DNA of 64,000 nucleotides, from assembly GCF_011516825.1 (NCBI RefSeq), contig NZ_WOTA01000016.1:29835-93834 (forward strand). The letters are read 5' to 3'. Below the pieces are notes generated by a model. It had not been told where the DNA came from. It searched no databases and saw only the letters and a list, made by a program, of their open reading frames with translations. Position 1 is the first letter of the stretch. Every line of letters begins with the position of its first letter. Source of the DNA: Acetobacter oeni. GTDB lineage: Bacteria > Pseudomonadota > Alphaproteobacteria > Acetobacterales > Acetobacteraceae. Of this stretch, positions 45,819 to 55,270 are shown in pieces. Both the position numbers and the translations under genes were made by a program.

Positions 45819-46742
45819 TTATACTGTTTTTTCATAAGCCCGAAGAGCCAGTTTCATGGCTCCGTCAACGGCGGTCCCCTGGGAAGCCACCAGTCTGTCG
45901 CTTACAGAACCCGGTAAAAACGGCATAATGATCGGCGCAAGACCACCAAGCAGGCAAAGAGGCAGTCGGCAAAACTCGTCCTGTGACATCAGGGTGTTCA
46001 CCAGCTTTTCTACATCTTCCCCGGCACGTTTCAGGATATCGGCAGCCGTCGGCTCACCGGCCCGTGCCGCTCCGACGACCACAGGTGCAAGGGACGCGAA
46101 CTGTGTGGCGGTAGCGCCGATGCTCCAGGTCAGAGGATCATGCCCGGTGACAATAAGATAATTACGCAGTTGTGATGACAGACCCGATTCAGGTAAGCGC
46201 TGATCCTGCACATTCAGCATATGTCTGGCTGCTTCCAGGCCGATCCAGGCGCCGCTGCCCTCGTCGCTCTGAGGAAATCCCCATCCCCCGACACGCCGAA
46301 TATCAGATCCGCGGATAGCATAACCGAAGCTTCCTGTTCCGACGGCCACAACCGCGCCATCGGCTCCGTTATGGGCACCAATGCAGGAGGTATAAGCGTC
46401 CGTACGAACTTCAAGCCCGGCGAAATCGTCAAACAAAACAGTAAACCGCCGGGCGTTGTCTCCGACTTCAGCGCCTGCCATTCCGGCTCCGGCGAAAATA
46501 TGCACCGCGCCGGAAGAGACGTCATCCGGTGACAGACCGGCACTGAGCAGAGCATGACCAAAACCGGTTTTTACTGAAGCACAGGCCAGATGGATATCGC
46601 TGGCAATATTGGCGGAGCCGCCGCGGCCCTCCCCCAGAATGGTGCCGTCAGGCAATGCCAGCCGGACGATTGTTTTTGTCGCGCCTCCGTCAATGGCGGC
46701 AAGAACCGGCTGCCCCTTCCGGGATACAGATGATTCATTCAC
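45819..46742 (-). CDS. BadF/BadG-type amino-sugar kinase (N-acetylglucosamine kinase-like)
   Basis: The 307-residue protein is an ASKHA-fold kinase: phosphate-1 motif AAIDGGATKTIVRLA, DAYTSCIGAH, phosphate-2 GAVVAVGTGSFGYA, and GGWGFPQSDEGSGAWIGLEAAR, which resembles the GlcNAc kinase group. It probably phosphorylates glucosamine or N-acetylglucosamine from cell wall recycling. It overlaps metW by 4 bases, an unusual neighbour, and may be co-expressed with metX-metW. Confidence 0.85.
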   Translation of the reverse strand: MNESSVSRKGQPVLAAIDGGATKTIVRLALPDGTILGEGRGGSANIASDIHLACASVKTGFGHALLSAGLSPDDVSSGAVHIFAGAGMAGAEVGDNARRFTVLFDDFAGLEVRTDAYTSCIGAHNGADGAVVAVGTGSFGYAIRGSDIRRVGGWGFPQSDEGSGAWIGLEAARHMLNVQDQRLPESGLSSQLRNYLIVTGHDPLTWSIGATATQFASLAPVVVGAARAGEPTAADILKRAGEDVEKLVNTLMSQDEFCRLPLCLLGGLAPIIMPFLPGSVSDRLVASQGTAVDGAMKLALRAYEKTV

Positions 46743-47347
46743 CGCTGATCTGCCTTGCCGAGCAGAAAAAGCGCCTGTTCACCAAACAGATTGGCCAGCC
46801 GGATAGAGCGTCGCCATGGCGCCCTTTCCCCGTCTTCATCAACAGCCATCCAGTCATGAACGCGATAACCTTCCTCACGACACAGGGCGAGAAAGTCCCG
46901 GATTGTACAGGGATGGATATTGGGAGTGGCGTACCACGGCGTGTTCCATACGGCCGTGTTGGGCATACGACCGGTCGTGAGCAGCTTCAGCCGCAATTCC
47001 CAGTGGCCGAAATTCGGGAAAGACACGATGGCATAACGCCCGATTCGCAGCATCTGTCTCAGCACTTCACGGGGACGCTCAACGGCCTGCAGGGTGCGTT
47101 GCAGCACGACATAATCGAAGCCACCATCCGGATAATGCTCAAGGTCGTGATCAGCATCGCCATGCACGACCGGCAGGCCATGCGCCACCGACCGCGTGAC
47201 CTCGCCCATGTCGAGTTCAATGCCGCGGGCATCACATCCCCTGGTGCGGAACAGATAGTCAATCAGCGCGCCATCACCGCTGCCGATATCCAGCACGCGC
47301 GTGCCGGGTGTGATCATTTCAGCGATCAGACGCTGATCGAGCCGCAT
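46739..47347 (-). CDS. metW: Methionine biosynthesis protein MetW
   Basis: The 202-residue SAM-dependent methyltransferase-like protein shows motif I VLDIGSGDGALIDYL, DADHDLEHYPDGGFDYVVLQRTLQ and the SFPNFGHWELRL/TPNIHPCTIRDF pattern specific to MetW. MetW is needed with MetX for homoserine O-acetyltransferase activity in several proteobacteria. It lies 33 bases after metX in the same operon. Confidence 0.95.
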   Translation of the reverse strand: MRLDQRLIAEMITPGTRVLDIGSGDGALIDYLFRTRGCDARGIELDMGEVTRSVAHGLPVVHGDADHDLEHYPDGGFDYVVLQRTLQAVERPREVLRQMLRIGRYAIVSFPNFGHWELRLKLLTTGRMPNTAVWNTPWYATPNIHPCTIRDFLALCREEGYRVHDWMAVDEDGERAPWRRSIRLANLFGEQALFLLGKADQR

Positions 47348-47380
47348 ATCAGAATGGCTCCCTGCGAACGGTTATGACCA

Positions 47381-48610
47381 TTACCCGGACACCGTCGTGC
47401 GTGTCTGCCCGAGCCCGGCATGCTCGGCCGCGCCGGACAGGAAACCACGCACAGTCCGGTCGAAATCCGGCTCATCGAGCAGGAAGGCATCGTGACCCTT
47501 GTCGCTTTCGATCTCCACGAAGGACACGTTGGCCGCCGCACGGTTCAGGGCGCGGACAAGGATGCGGGACTGAGACGTCGGAAACAGCCAGTCGGATGAA
47601 AATGAAATGACGCAGAACCGCGTCTGTGTGCCGGCAAACGGGCCGGCGTAATCCCCGTCGTGCTCTGCTCCGAGATCCATCCAGTCCATGGCTCGCGTAA
47701 TCGTCAGATAGGAATTCGCATCGAAGCGACGGACGAAGCTCGACCCCTGATGGCGCAGGTAGGATTCGACTTCGAAAATCTCTCCGAACAGCGACAGGGA
47801 TTGCGATTCGGAAACGGTGCACGGCGTTGCTGGCGTCGTTTTTTCCCGGCGGACGCGGCGCCCGAATTTCCGCGTGAGCGCCTCTTCCGACAGGTAAGTG
47901 ATGTGGGCCATCATCCGCGCCACAGCGAGCCCGCGGGCGGGGATGGCGCCGTCTTCCCAGTAGCGTCCGCCATGCCAGTCCGGATCGGCAAAAATCGCCT
48001 GGCGGCTGACCTCATTGAAAGCGATGTTCTGGGCTGAGTGAAAAGGAGCCGTCGCAATCGGCATGGCTGCGAAGACCATCTCCGGATAGGTCGCCGCCCA
48101 TTCAAGAACCTGCATGCCACCCATGGACCCGCCCACGACAGCGAGGAGTCGCCCGATGCCGAGATGCCGCACCAGGGCATGCTGTCCGCGAACCATGTCC
48201 CGGATCGTGACGGGCGGAAAATCCGTGCCCCATGGCTCGTCGGCATCAGTGTTTCTCTGTTTGCCTGAGGCGGGCGAACGCGGCGAGCGCGGCCCGGTAG
48301 ACCCCATGCATCCACCAAGCACATTCGAACAGATAACAAAAAACCGGTCGGTATCGATCGGTTTGCCCGGGCCGACCATGCGGGTCCACCAGCCGGGGCG
48401 GCCGGTCAGAGGGTGGGGCTCCGCCAGATACTGGTCCCCCGTCAGCGCGTGACAGACCAGGACAGCGTTGTCCCTGTTTGCGGACAGAGTACCATAGGTC
48501 CGGTATGCGATCTCCACCGGCGCCAGAACCGTGCCGCAATCGAGTGTCAGTCCATCAGGAAATACGGCACGATCATGCTCGACCGGCGCGGGAATATCAG
48601 TCTGGTCCAT
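47381..48610 (-). CDS. metX: Homoserine O-acetyltransferase
   Basis: This alpha/beta hydrolase-fold enzyme (409 residues from ATG 48610) makes O-acetylhomoserine from homoserine and acetyl-CoA for methionine synthesis. Diagnostic parts are [28 protein letters not shown], the nucleophile elbow [14 protein letters not shown], the Asp in FSSDWLFP and the His in [16 protein letters not shown] lies about 10 bases before 48610; the frame is open to ATG 48718, which would add 36 unconserved residues. It is followed by metW. A SAM riboswitch was looked for upstream and not recognised. Confidence 0.93.
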   Translation of the reverse strand: MDQTDIPAPVEHDRAVFPDGLTLDCGTVLAPVEIAYRTYGTLSANRDNAVLVCHALTGDQYLAEPHPLTGRPGWWTRMVGPGKPIDTDRFFVICSNVLGGCMGSTGPRSPRSPASGKQRNTDADEPWGTDFPPVTIRDMVRGQHALVRHLGIGRLLAVVGGSMGGMQVLEWAATYPEMVFAAMPIATAPFHSAQNIAFNEVSRQAIFADPDWHGGRYWEDGAIPARGLAVARMMAHITYLSEEALTRKFGRRVRREKTTPATPCTVSESQSLSLFGEIFEVESYLRHQGSSFVRRFDANSYLTITRAMDWMDLGAEHDGDYAGPFAGTQTRFCVISFSSDWLFPTSQSRILVRALNRAAANVSFVEIESDKGHDAFLLDEPDFDRTVRGFLSGAAEHAGLGQTRTTVSG

Positions 48611-48768
48611 AAACACGGAGACCCCTTGAGCCAGAGCCACATAAGGGCGAATGTCGCCGGGATCAAGAACATCCGGGGACAAAGAGGAGTCTGAAAACTG
48701 ACTGTCCGCATTCCACATGGCCCGGCAACTGTAGTATCAGACCGACCTGTTCCCGTTTTTTGATGCTG

Positions 48769-49533
48769 TCAGGAAGCCGGCTCCATCAGTCGGCGCACAA
48801 GATCAAGATCGGCAGGCTTATCGACATCCACGGCAGCCCGCCCGTCGGGCAGGAAAACAAAACGGGCCTGCGCGCCGGTCAGGCGGGTGATGCGGGTCAG
48901 TAAAGTTCTCGTATTCAGTCGCTTCAGCAGAAAGCGAAACAGGATCCCCGGCCCGAGGAGCCAGCCCATCCGGAGCGGATTTTTGCGTTCGCGTTCAATT
49001 TTTTGCCAGAGAACCGCCACTCTTGCCGAGACAGGCGTGCGGAAAAGAAAGAGGTTGCAGCCGGAGAAAGCGACGTCCGAAAGCCGGATAAAGGTGCGGG
49101 CCGTACCCGGAACATCGCGACGAACTGTCTCTTCCCGGGCGACTCCGACGGCCACATCCGCACGACCCGCACCTGCGATAAAGGCCTGGACCCAGGCTGG
49201 CTGCAAAAGCGGATTATCGGCGGTTGTGACCAGAAGAGGGGTGCCAAAACGCTGAATAGCCGCGAGCACGCTGGCGCTTGGCCCGGCAGCTGCCGGAAGC
49301 AGCTCGACACCAGAAGGCAGAACGTCGGCTATGGTATCCGGCGTTTCAATACACACGACGATCCGACCGACACCAGGCGTGGCCCGAAGACTGTCGATGA
49401 CGTGGGCAATCATCGGCTTGCCGGCAATCGGGATCAGAGCTTTGTGTGAGAGGCCTGCGGTGACAGCCATCGGGTCGGTAGCGCCTGCCCGGGAGCCTGC
49501 GAGAATGAGAGCCGTGAGACCCTGCTCACTCAC
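48769..49533 (-). CDS. NTP-transferase (MobA/GlmU-like nucleotidyltransferase)
   Basis: The 254-residue protein has an N-terminal GT-A nucleotidyltransferase signature LTALILAGSRAG followed by ALIPIAGKPMIAHVIDSL and TTADNPLL, and ends with VDVDKPADLDLV. It differs from MobA in the loop after LAGS. It would activate a phosphorylated compound with a nucleotide. It overlaps the hydroxylase-like gene by 4 bases at the end of a five-gene operon. A role in making a nucleotide-activated head group for the lipid cluster is inferred only from position. Confidence 0.75.
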   Translation of the reverse strand: MSEQGLTALILAGSRAGATDPMAVTAGLSHKALIPIAGKPMIAHVIDSLRATPGVGRIVVCIETPDTIADVLPSGVELLPAAAGPSASVLAAIQRFGTPLLVTTADNPLLQPAWVQAFIAGAGRADVAVGVAREETVRRDVPGTARTFIRLSDVAFSGCNLFLFRTPVSARVAVLWQKIERERKNPLRMGWLLGPGILFRFLLKRLNTRTLLTRITRLTGAQARFVFLPDGRAAVDVDKPADLDLVRRLMEPAS

Positions 49534-50342
49534 GCGACATGCCTGGCGCCTTGTGGCGGTGGCGCGCGCTCACCGCTTTCCGGCCTTGCGCCATCCGGGC
49601 GATCTTTAGGCGCATGGCCGGTCAGGCGCATCACCCACGGATAACGTTCAGCCTGTTCAGACGTGTAGCCGAGATTGAAGACAGTGGGACTGCGCTGACG
49701 AGTCCGGGCTTCGCCATAATAGGTTCCGAGAGCGCGATCCACGACATAGCTGGTGATGCCGAAATTACCATCTTCGTCATGGAAGTGATGCAGGACGTGG
49801 TAGGCTTTCATGCGCTGAATCCAGCGGGCGCGGGGTTTGTAGTTCAGGTGCTGGATGCAGTGAAAAAACTCGTAGATGCAGGTGATGATCACGCCGGCGC
49901 AGAACGCCGTTGCCGCCGTTCCCGGTCCGCCAATGAGCCAGCCGACCGGAATGGTCACGGCGCCGATGGTTGGCAGAGTGGTTGCCGGTCCGCCGAACAG
50001 AACATCGAGCAGATGCGGATCCTGATGATGATCGAAATGGATCCGCTTCCACAGGGCTGCGGTAAAGCGCGATTTGTAGAGCAGATGCCCGTGCAGAACG
50101 TAGCGGTGCAGCAGATACCAGACCAGGGGATAGATCATTATGACCGCAAGGACAGTGACGATCGTCAGGCGCCATCCCGCGAACAGATGCCCGGCGAACG
50201 CGAAACTGACCGCGATCAGCGCAAAGTAGAGCAGGATTGTCGGATAAGTGAGATAGGCGACCCAGAGCTGACGCAGGTTCATCTTACCGAGATCGAAGCT
50301 TCGCCCCGACCGGATGGTAGGGTTGCGCAGAGTGCCACTCAT
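49530..50342 (-). CDS. Fatty acid/sterol hydroxylase superfamily protein
   Basis: The 270-residue membrane protein has several hydrophobic helices and the histidine clusters of the di-iron hydroxylase superfamily: HRYVLH, HFDHH, HCIQH and HVLHHFH. Members include fatty acid 2-hydroxylase and sphingolipid C4-hydroxylases. Its location between an LptFG pair and a nucleotidyltransferase, 7 kb from serine palmitoyltransferase, suggests hydroxylation of the fatty acid or sphingoid base, which fits hydroxylated ceramides reported in acetic acid bacteria. The substrate is inference. 4-base overlaps with both neighbours. Confidence 0.82.
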   Translation of the reverse strand: MSGTLRNPTIRSGRSFDLGKMNLRQLWVAYLTYPTILLYFALIAVSFAFAGHLFAGWRLTIVTVLAVIMIYPLVWYLLHRYVLHGHLLYKSRFTAALWKRIHFDHHQDPHLLDVLFGGPATTLPTIGAVTIPVGWLIGGPGTAATAFCAGVIITCIYEFFHCIQHLNYKPRARWIQRMKAYHVLHHFHDEDGNFGITSYVVDRALGTYYGEARTRQRSPTVFNLGYTSEQAERYPWVMRLTGHAPKDRPDGARPESGERAPPPQGARHVA

Positions 50343-51562
50343 TTATCTTCGTTCCTTAAAAGCGCGGTTCCGGCGGCGAGTGTGAATATGATCAGACCCG
50401 GAACGGTCGCAACTGATGCCGGCAGAAGTCCTGCATTGCCCATCGCGCGGAACATGCCCTGCACAATAATAAAGAGCAAACCGGCGGCAAGGCACCACAC
50501 GGGCAGCCAGCTTCTCAGCCCCGTGCGGGGAGGAATATAGATCACCGGCATTGCGAGCAACAACATAACGACGAGAGAGAGCGGACGCAGGAAGCGTTCA
50601 AATAATGTGGCCCGCAGGTAACCCGGCGTGAGGTTGGTCGCAATTCGTCCTTTAAGTGCCTGAAAAATCAGGTGTGCGGAGAGTGGAGAGGAGTCGAGTG
50701 ACAGACGCAGCATATCGGTGGGACCGAACGGATTGATCCAGCGTGCTGCGGTGCTCGTATCCTCTGTGGCAGTTGCATTGAGATCAGCCCGGGAGACGGA
50801 GACACAGCGGATGTCGCGCATGGTCCATCCAGCAGGGCCGTGGCTGGCATGATCGGCATGCAAAGTGCGCATGAGACTGCCAGCGCTGTCACGGTCGTAG
50901 AGATCGATGTCCCAGGCTTCGTGTCCGGAGCGTGTGACATAACCAACATGGGCGAGTTCATTCGCAACCGGTGTGCTCGCGCCGGAAGAGCGCTGTACGG
51001 GGCTGGCACCCGTCGCTTTGGCGAGAGCGGAACCGGCCGGAGCGGCCGCAGGCAGATTGCAGGCGCTGGCCTGACCGTGCGGAACATGGAACCAGAACGC
51101 TCTGCCATCCTCCGGGTGAGGGTCGGTGCGATTCCACCAGGACGCGAGGGCCAGTTCGGTTCGCGGCGTGATCTGGTCTTCCAGAAGAACGCCGAACAGA
51201 CCAATGGCCAGCGTAGCCGGCACAAGGAGGCGCAGAAAACCGAAAGGCGACATGCCGGAAGCGCGGAGAATGGCAATTTCACTGCTTACGGTCATCTGGG
51301 TCAGCAGAATGAGAGCGCCAATCAGCACGCTGAGGGGCAGGGCTGTCTGCATCATCGCGGGGAAATGCAGCACCATATAAGTCAGCACCCCGGTCAGACC
51401 GAGATGACGTCGCAGAATTGGCGTCATCTGCTCAAGCAGGGCAAGGATTTCCATGAGTGCGATCAGAATGCCGCAGCACATGGCCGTACGCGAGAAGAGC
51501 GACACCGAAAGATAGCGCAGCAGGACATGGCGGGGACCACGAAGGATGAGCTGTTCGTTCAT
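50339..51562 (-). CDS. lptG: LptG/YjgQ-family permease
   Basis: The 407-residue protein has the LptFG layout: N-terminal helices (RTAMCCGILIALMEILALLEQ, GLTGVLTYMVLHFPAMMQTALPLSVLIGALI), EIAILRASGMSPFGFLRLL, a periplasmic domain of about 170 residues, then C-terminal helices (LSLVVMLLLAMPVIYIP and beyond). LptFG with LptBC extracts LPS from the inner membrane. It overlaps lptF-like and hydroxylase genes by 4 bases each. lptD, surA, pdxA or ksgA, frequent companions of the canonical pair, are absent, so this may be a specialised pair. Confidence 0.88.
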   Translation of the reverse strand: MNEQLILRGPRHVLLRYLSVSLFSRTAMCCGILIALMEILALLEQMTPILRRHLGLTGVLTYMVLHFPAMMQTALPLSVLIGALILLTQMTVSSEIAILRASGMSPFGFLRLLVPATLAIGLFGVLLEDQITPRTELALASWWNRTDPHPEDGRAFWFHVPHGQASACNLPAAAPAGSALAKATGASPVQRSSGASTPVANELAHVGYVTRSGHEAWDIDLYDRDSAGSLMRTLHADHASHGPAGWTMRDIRCVSVSRADLNATATEDTSTAARWINPFGPTDMLRLSLDSSPLSAHLIFQALKGRIATNLTPGYLRATLFERFLRPLSLVVMLLLAMPVIYIPPRTGLRSWLPVWCLAAGLLFIIVQGMFRAMGNAGLLPASVATVPGLIIFTLAAGTALLRNEDK

Positions 51563-52911
51563 GCGTGGTTGTCGGGATCCGTCGCAGCAGGCCCGGACAG
51601 CTGTGTCACACGGATGATCGGCAGAATACGGGCGCGGAAGAGCAGCAGCAGCGTGCAGCCGGCACAGAATACGATCGTCGGGGGCCAGATAACCGCGAGC
51701 GGGCTGGTGCGTCCGTTGGCAACCAGACTTTCCCCAAGCTGAAGCAGATGATCATAGGTCAGCAGAATCGTGACAGCCAGCGCAAGTCCGGCACTGCCGC
51801 GTTTCCGCTTGCCGATAACCGCGAGGGCAGCCGCCAGTATGGGAATGAAAGGTATGGAGAGGCTGCGGGCGAGGCGGAAGTTCAGCTCCGCCCGCATGGA
51901 CGGAACCGAAATGATGGTATCCGTCTGAGCGGCTTTCGGCCGGGGCGTGTCGTCGGATGTCTGTGTCTGTGATGATGAAGCGGGTGTTGCCGCAGGTGGT
52001 GCCGGAACAGGCGGCGGCGCTTCCGCCTGACCATGGCGCGCGCGTTTTCTGCGATGGATCCGGTGAACGAGTTCCCCTGAGGTCAGTTCGCGCTCGTCAT
52101 CACCCCGCTCGCGAAAAGCGCTGGTATGGGTGTGACTGAGCAGACGGGTCGCATGATCGAAGGTCGTGACACCCGGGTCCTGATCCGGTCGAACGGTCAG
52201 GATCTCACCGTCGGTAAGTTCGATCTGGACCTCCCCTTTTGCAGGGTCGGTCCGAATGTGACCTGTCCGCGCGATGATATCCCGTTCCTTGTCTTCAGTC
52301 AGGTCGCGAATGAAAACGCCGGTCAGATGCGAGCCGGCCTGGTCGACGTGATCGGCCGTCAGCATCAGTGCGGCGGAAGGCGCGGCGAACATGCCGGATT
52401 GCAGCACAGGCGACCACCCGGCGTGGCTGGCCATATAGAATCCCTGACGGAACTGATAGCGGGCGTGAGGCTGAAGATAACCATACAGCGCCAGTGACAG
52501 CAGGCCGATAACAGCGCCGGTGATGGCAAAGGGACGGCATATGCGGGCCAGCGAGACCCCGCTGCTCATCAGCACGTCGATTTCATCATTCTCGCTCATA
52601 CGCCTGATGACGGCAAACACGGAAACGCAGAGGGCGGCCGGCAAAGCGAGCCCCATATAATGCGGCATCAGGTCCGCCAGCAGACGGATCAGAGTAAAAA
52701 ACGGACTGGCTTCCGAGGCGAGGACATTCAGCAGCACCAGCATCCGCTCAAGCAGCAGGGCCAGGAGAACGACAGACACCGCAATGATAAAGGGCGGAAT
52801 GGTCTGGCTGATGAGATAGACGTCAAGAGTGCCCGGTCGCATCCAGGATGGCAGACGCGCGAGAGGCGGCGTGTAGTGCCTTGTTTTCCCGGAAGACTGC
52901 GCGGTGCTCAC
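51559..52911 (-). CDS. lptF: LptF/YjgP-family permease with a charged insert
   Basis: The 450-residue protein begins with TLDVYLISQTIPPFIIAVSV and ERMLVLLN, and contains RRMSENDEIDVLMSSGVSL, a hallmark of LptF. The periplasmic domain contains an unusual Pro/Ala/Arg-rich insert (about residues 270-325: HRIHRRKRARHGQAE, PPPVPAPPAATPASSS) before the C-terminal helices (SIPFIPILAAALAVIGKRKRG). The GTG start at 52911 overlaps the metallophosphoesterase stop (GTGA), a classic coupled start. It pairs with lptG downstream. Confidence 0.88.
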   Translation of the reverse strand: MSTAQSSGKTRHYTPPLARLPSWMRPGTLDVYLISQTIPPFIIAVSVVLLALLLERMLVLLNVLASEASPFFTLIRLLADLMPHYMGLALPAALCVSVFAVIRRMSENDEIDVLMSSGVSLARICRPFAITGAVIGLLSLALYGYLQPHARYQFRQGFYMASHAGWSPVLQSGMFAAPSAALMLTADHVDQAGSHLTGVFIRDLTEDKERDIIARTGHIRTDPAKGEVQIELTDGEILTVRPDQDPGVTTFDHATRLLSHTHTSAFRERGDDERELTSGELVHRIHRRKRARHGQAEAPPPVPAPPAATPASSSQTQTSDDTPRPKAAQTDTIISVPSMRAELNFRLARSLSIPFIPILAAALAVIGKRKRGSAGLALAVTILLTYDHLLQLGESLVANGRTSPLAVIWPPTIVFCAGCTLLLLFRARILPIIRVTQLSGPAATDPDNHA

Positions 52912-53813
52912 GCGGCGGGTGCCCGGTCTGTCATGGTTGCCGGGCGGCAATATCTGCGGGTCGTGAAGTCGCGGAGAATCCCCTGTGTGTCGAGTCTGCG
53001 CGCGCGTATGGTGATCGACCAGCTGTCCGGCAGATCCTGTTCAATAGCTATATGATTCCAGCCGGCGGCGGTTCTCAGGTCTCCTGGCCTGTGAGAGGCA
53101 GAGGTAACGCCGATCACGGGAATATCGGAGTCCGGCAACGTGGAAAAAGTGCCCCGGTGAGAGTGACCATGCAGAATCAGCTCTGCTCCGGCGTGACGCA
53201 CAACCTGTGCGAAGCGATCGATATCACGAAGGGCCTTGCGCCAGACGACAAGGTCGTGGCGGGGTGGGTGATGGATCATCACCACCCGGCAAAGGCCGGC
53301 CCGGCCGGTCCGGATCAGGAGTTCGGTCAGCTTTTCAGCCTGTACTTCCCCCATCATTCCGGAGGCAAAAAAGGGAAGCGTGGGAACGGCGGAGCTGACC
53401 CCGATGAGCGCGATCTTCCCGATGCGGGTAAGGGATGGCGTATCCGGGGCTGTCATGCCGCCGCATCCTGCCCAGAGACCCGGACCCTCCCCCCATGGGG
53501 TCGGAGTCAGGGCATCATGGTTGCCCGGGATAACGGCAGCCGGAATGGTGAGACGGCTGAGCCACTCTCTGGCGGCGCGAAATTCTCGGGGGGTTCCGAG
53601 ATTGGTCAGGTCGCCGCTGATGGCGAGCGCATCGGGCCTGCTGGCCACGATGTCGCGCATAACAGCATTAAGAGCACTGAACGTATGAATATGCCTGCGC
53701 CGGAAATGCCATGACAGCAGGCTGAGCGCGCGCTTGCTGGCAAGGCTGCGGAGAGCCGGCGCGGCCCGGGTGGGAATATGAAGGTCGGAGATGTGGGCCA
53801 GAACGGCTGACAA
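52908..53813 (-). CDS. Calcineurin-like metallophosphoesterase
   Basis: The 301-residue protein carries all five metallophosphoesterase motifs: HISDLHIP, SGDLTN, PGNHDAL, MIHHPP and HGHSHRG. It probably binds two metal ions and hydrolyses a phosphomono- or diester. The start is TTG with AGGAAG upstream. It is the first gene of an operon with LptF, LptG, hydroxylase and nucleotidyltransferase, so a lipid phosphate or nucleotide-linked lipid precursor is a plausible substrate; this is inference. Confidence 0.9.
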   Translation of the reverse strand: MSAVLAHISDLHIPTRAAPALRSLASKRALSLLSWHFRRRHIHTFSALNAVMRDIVASRPDALAISGDLTNLGTPREFRAAREWLSRLTIPAAVIPGNHDALTPTPWGEGPGLWAGCGGMTAPDTPSLTRIGKIALIGVSSAVPTLPFFASGMMGEVQAEKLTELLIRTGRAGLCRVVMIHHPPRHDLVVWRKALRDIDRFAQVVRHAGAELILHGHSHRGTFSTLPDSDIPVIGVTSASHRPGDLRTAAGWNHIAIEQDLPDSWSITIRARRLDTQGILRDFTTRRYCRPATMTDRAPAA

Positions 53814-54270
53814 GACAGTGCTTCCTGACCTGCGAGGACTTTGTTGCGGGCCGGTTCCCCGCCAGGGAGAGCCGGTTTACTTTTTGCTGCGCATCGATCC
53901 CCTAAATAACGGGGCTGATCAAGTGCTTCAACTTCACTTCTGTTTTCAGAATTTAGCAGAGGAGGTGTCTCTGCGACTCAACTCACCGATAACGTCCTGG
54001 TTTTTGCCGGTCAGCGGATTCTGTCCGGGACGGCAGGCCTGTGTGAATGGTTTCCCGATCAACGGAACTATTCGTAAAATCAGCGGTATTACCAGACAAC
54101 ATGACGGGATTCTGACGCGCTTTCGCACTGATACAGGGGCCGGAATGTGACAATGCGTTCGGGTGCGTCTATATGACGCCCGCCAGTTAAAGTGAGTCGT
54201 CCGGGCCCTGGTGCGCGGCGATCCTGTCCGGGCCGTCGACGGCGGCCGCCCAAGAAACGCGGATTGTCGA
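53814..54270. other. Divergent regulatory region of the lipid locus
   Basis: This gap of about 450 bases separates the metallophosphoesterase operon (minus) from the lipid kinase gene (plus). No coding frame here looks real. Both promoters should lie in it; I could not identify reliable -10/-35 pairs or a regulator site. Confidence 0.45.
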
Positions 54271-55245
54271 GTGCCTGCACGCCTTGCTCTGATTCATAAT
54301 CCGCGCAGCCGCCTGAATCTGCGTGACGCAGGTGCTTTCGTGGCACAGGCAAAGGAGCAGTTCGGCTCTCTCTTTATTTCACCCGACAGCCGCGACGAAC
54401 TTGCGAGCGAGGTCAGGCAACTGGCGGCGCAGGATATCCGGTTTATTATCGTGAACGGCGGTGACGGAACGGTCAGCGATGTACTGAGCGCTGTCCTTGC
54501 GTGCTATCCGGCGGACCGACTGCCCGCGCTGGCGGTGCTGCCGTCCGGGAACACAAATCTCATCGCCTGTGATGTGGGATGCTGCTGTCGGGGGATTGCG
54601 GCCCTGAAGCGTTTGCAGGACAAGGCCACGGCAGGCACGCTTCTCGATGCGGCGAACTGGCGGCAGCCCGTCGTTGTCTCCTGGTCCGACGCCGGCCGGA
54701 TGCCGGTTGCAGGGATGTTCTGCGGGCTGGCTGCATTCACACGGGGTATTGAGCTTGCCCATAATCCGGCGATTCTGAACCGGTATTCCCACGACATGGC
54801 GGTTTTTGCGACGGTGCTCTGGGCGATCCGGCGACTTTTCCAGCGAAAAACGCGGCGGGCATGGCTGGACGGCACCCCGATGACTCTCACCGTCGATGAT
54901 GAAATGCCGGATGAACGCCCCCGTTTTCTGGTGCTCTGTACAGGATTGCATCGTCTGTCACGGGGCGTGTGGCCCTTCTGGCAGAATCATGCTTCCGCTG
55001 GCGGCCTTGCGTATCTTGATATTCTTGCGAATCCGCCGGGTCTGGCCAGGAATCTTTTCTGCGTTCTGCGTGGGCGTCTTCCCGGTCGTCTGCGGAAATC
55101 CGCAGCTTATCGAAGCGGCATGGCCGCTAAACTCCGGATTGAGACGCATGACCGGCTGGTCATGGACGGAGAAGAGCTGGATACCGGATCTGACGGACAG
55201 ATATGGCTGACACAGGGACCACGTGTTGCCTTTATCCGCGCGTGA
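54271..55245 (+). CDS. Lipid kinase with DAGK catalytic domain (ceramide kinase candidate)
   Basis: The 324-residue protein starts with ARLALIHNPRSRLNLRD and has the nucleotide motif NGGDGTVSDVL (GGDGT at about 63-67) and LAVLPSGNTNLIA. These are the hallmarks of diacylglycerol, sphingosine and ceramide kinases. It ends with a beta-sandwich domain carrying VMDGEELD. Diverged lipid kinases of this kind phosphorylate ceramide in Caulobacter. GTG 54271 is chosen because the protein then starts at the first strand; GTG 54211 is possible. Downstream gene follows after 25 bases. Confidence 0.85.
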   Translation: MPARLALIHNPRSRLNLRDAGAFVAQAKEQFGSLFISPDSRDELASEVRQLAAQDIRFIIVNGGDGTVSDVLSAVLACYPADRLPALAVLPSGNTNLIACDVGCCCRGIAALKRLQDKATAGTLLDAANWRQPVVVSWSDAGRMPVAGMFCGLAAFTRGIELAHNPAILNRYSHDMAVFATVLWAIRRLFQRKTRRAWLDGTPMTLTVDDEMPDERPRFLVLCTGLHRLSRGVWPFWQNHASAGGLAYLDILANPPGLARNLFCVLRGRLPGRLRKSAAYRSGMAAKLRIETHDRLVMDGEELDTGSDGQIWLTQGPRVAFIRA

Positions 55246-55270
55246 CCGGGACGGAGAGGCAGGCGATGCG

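Noticed and set aside
48611..48780. SAM riboswitch upstream of metX (SAM-II is common in Alphaproteobacteria)
   Set aside because: I looked for the SAM-II core in the leader and in the 36 codons between the two possible starts and did not find its conserved pairing or sequence blocks. A covariance search would be decisive.
53791..54150. Plus-strand frame of 119 codons in the divergent gap
   Set aside because: No ribosome binding site, composition unlike a real protein, and it begins inside the opposite-strand metallophosphoesterase gene.
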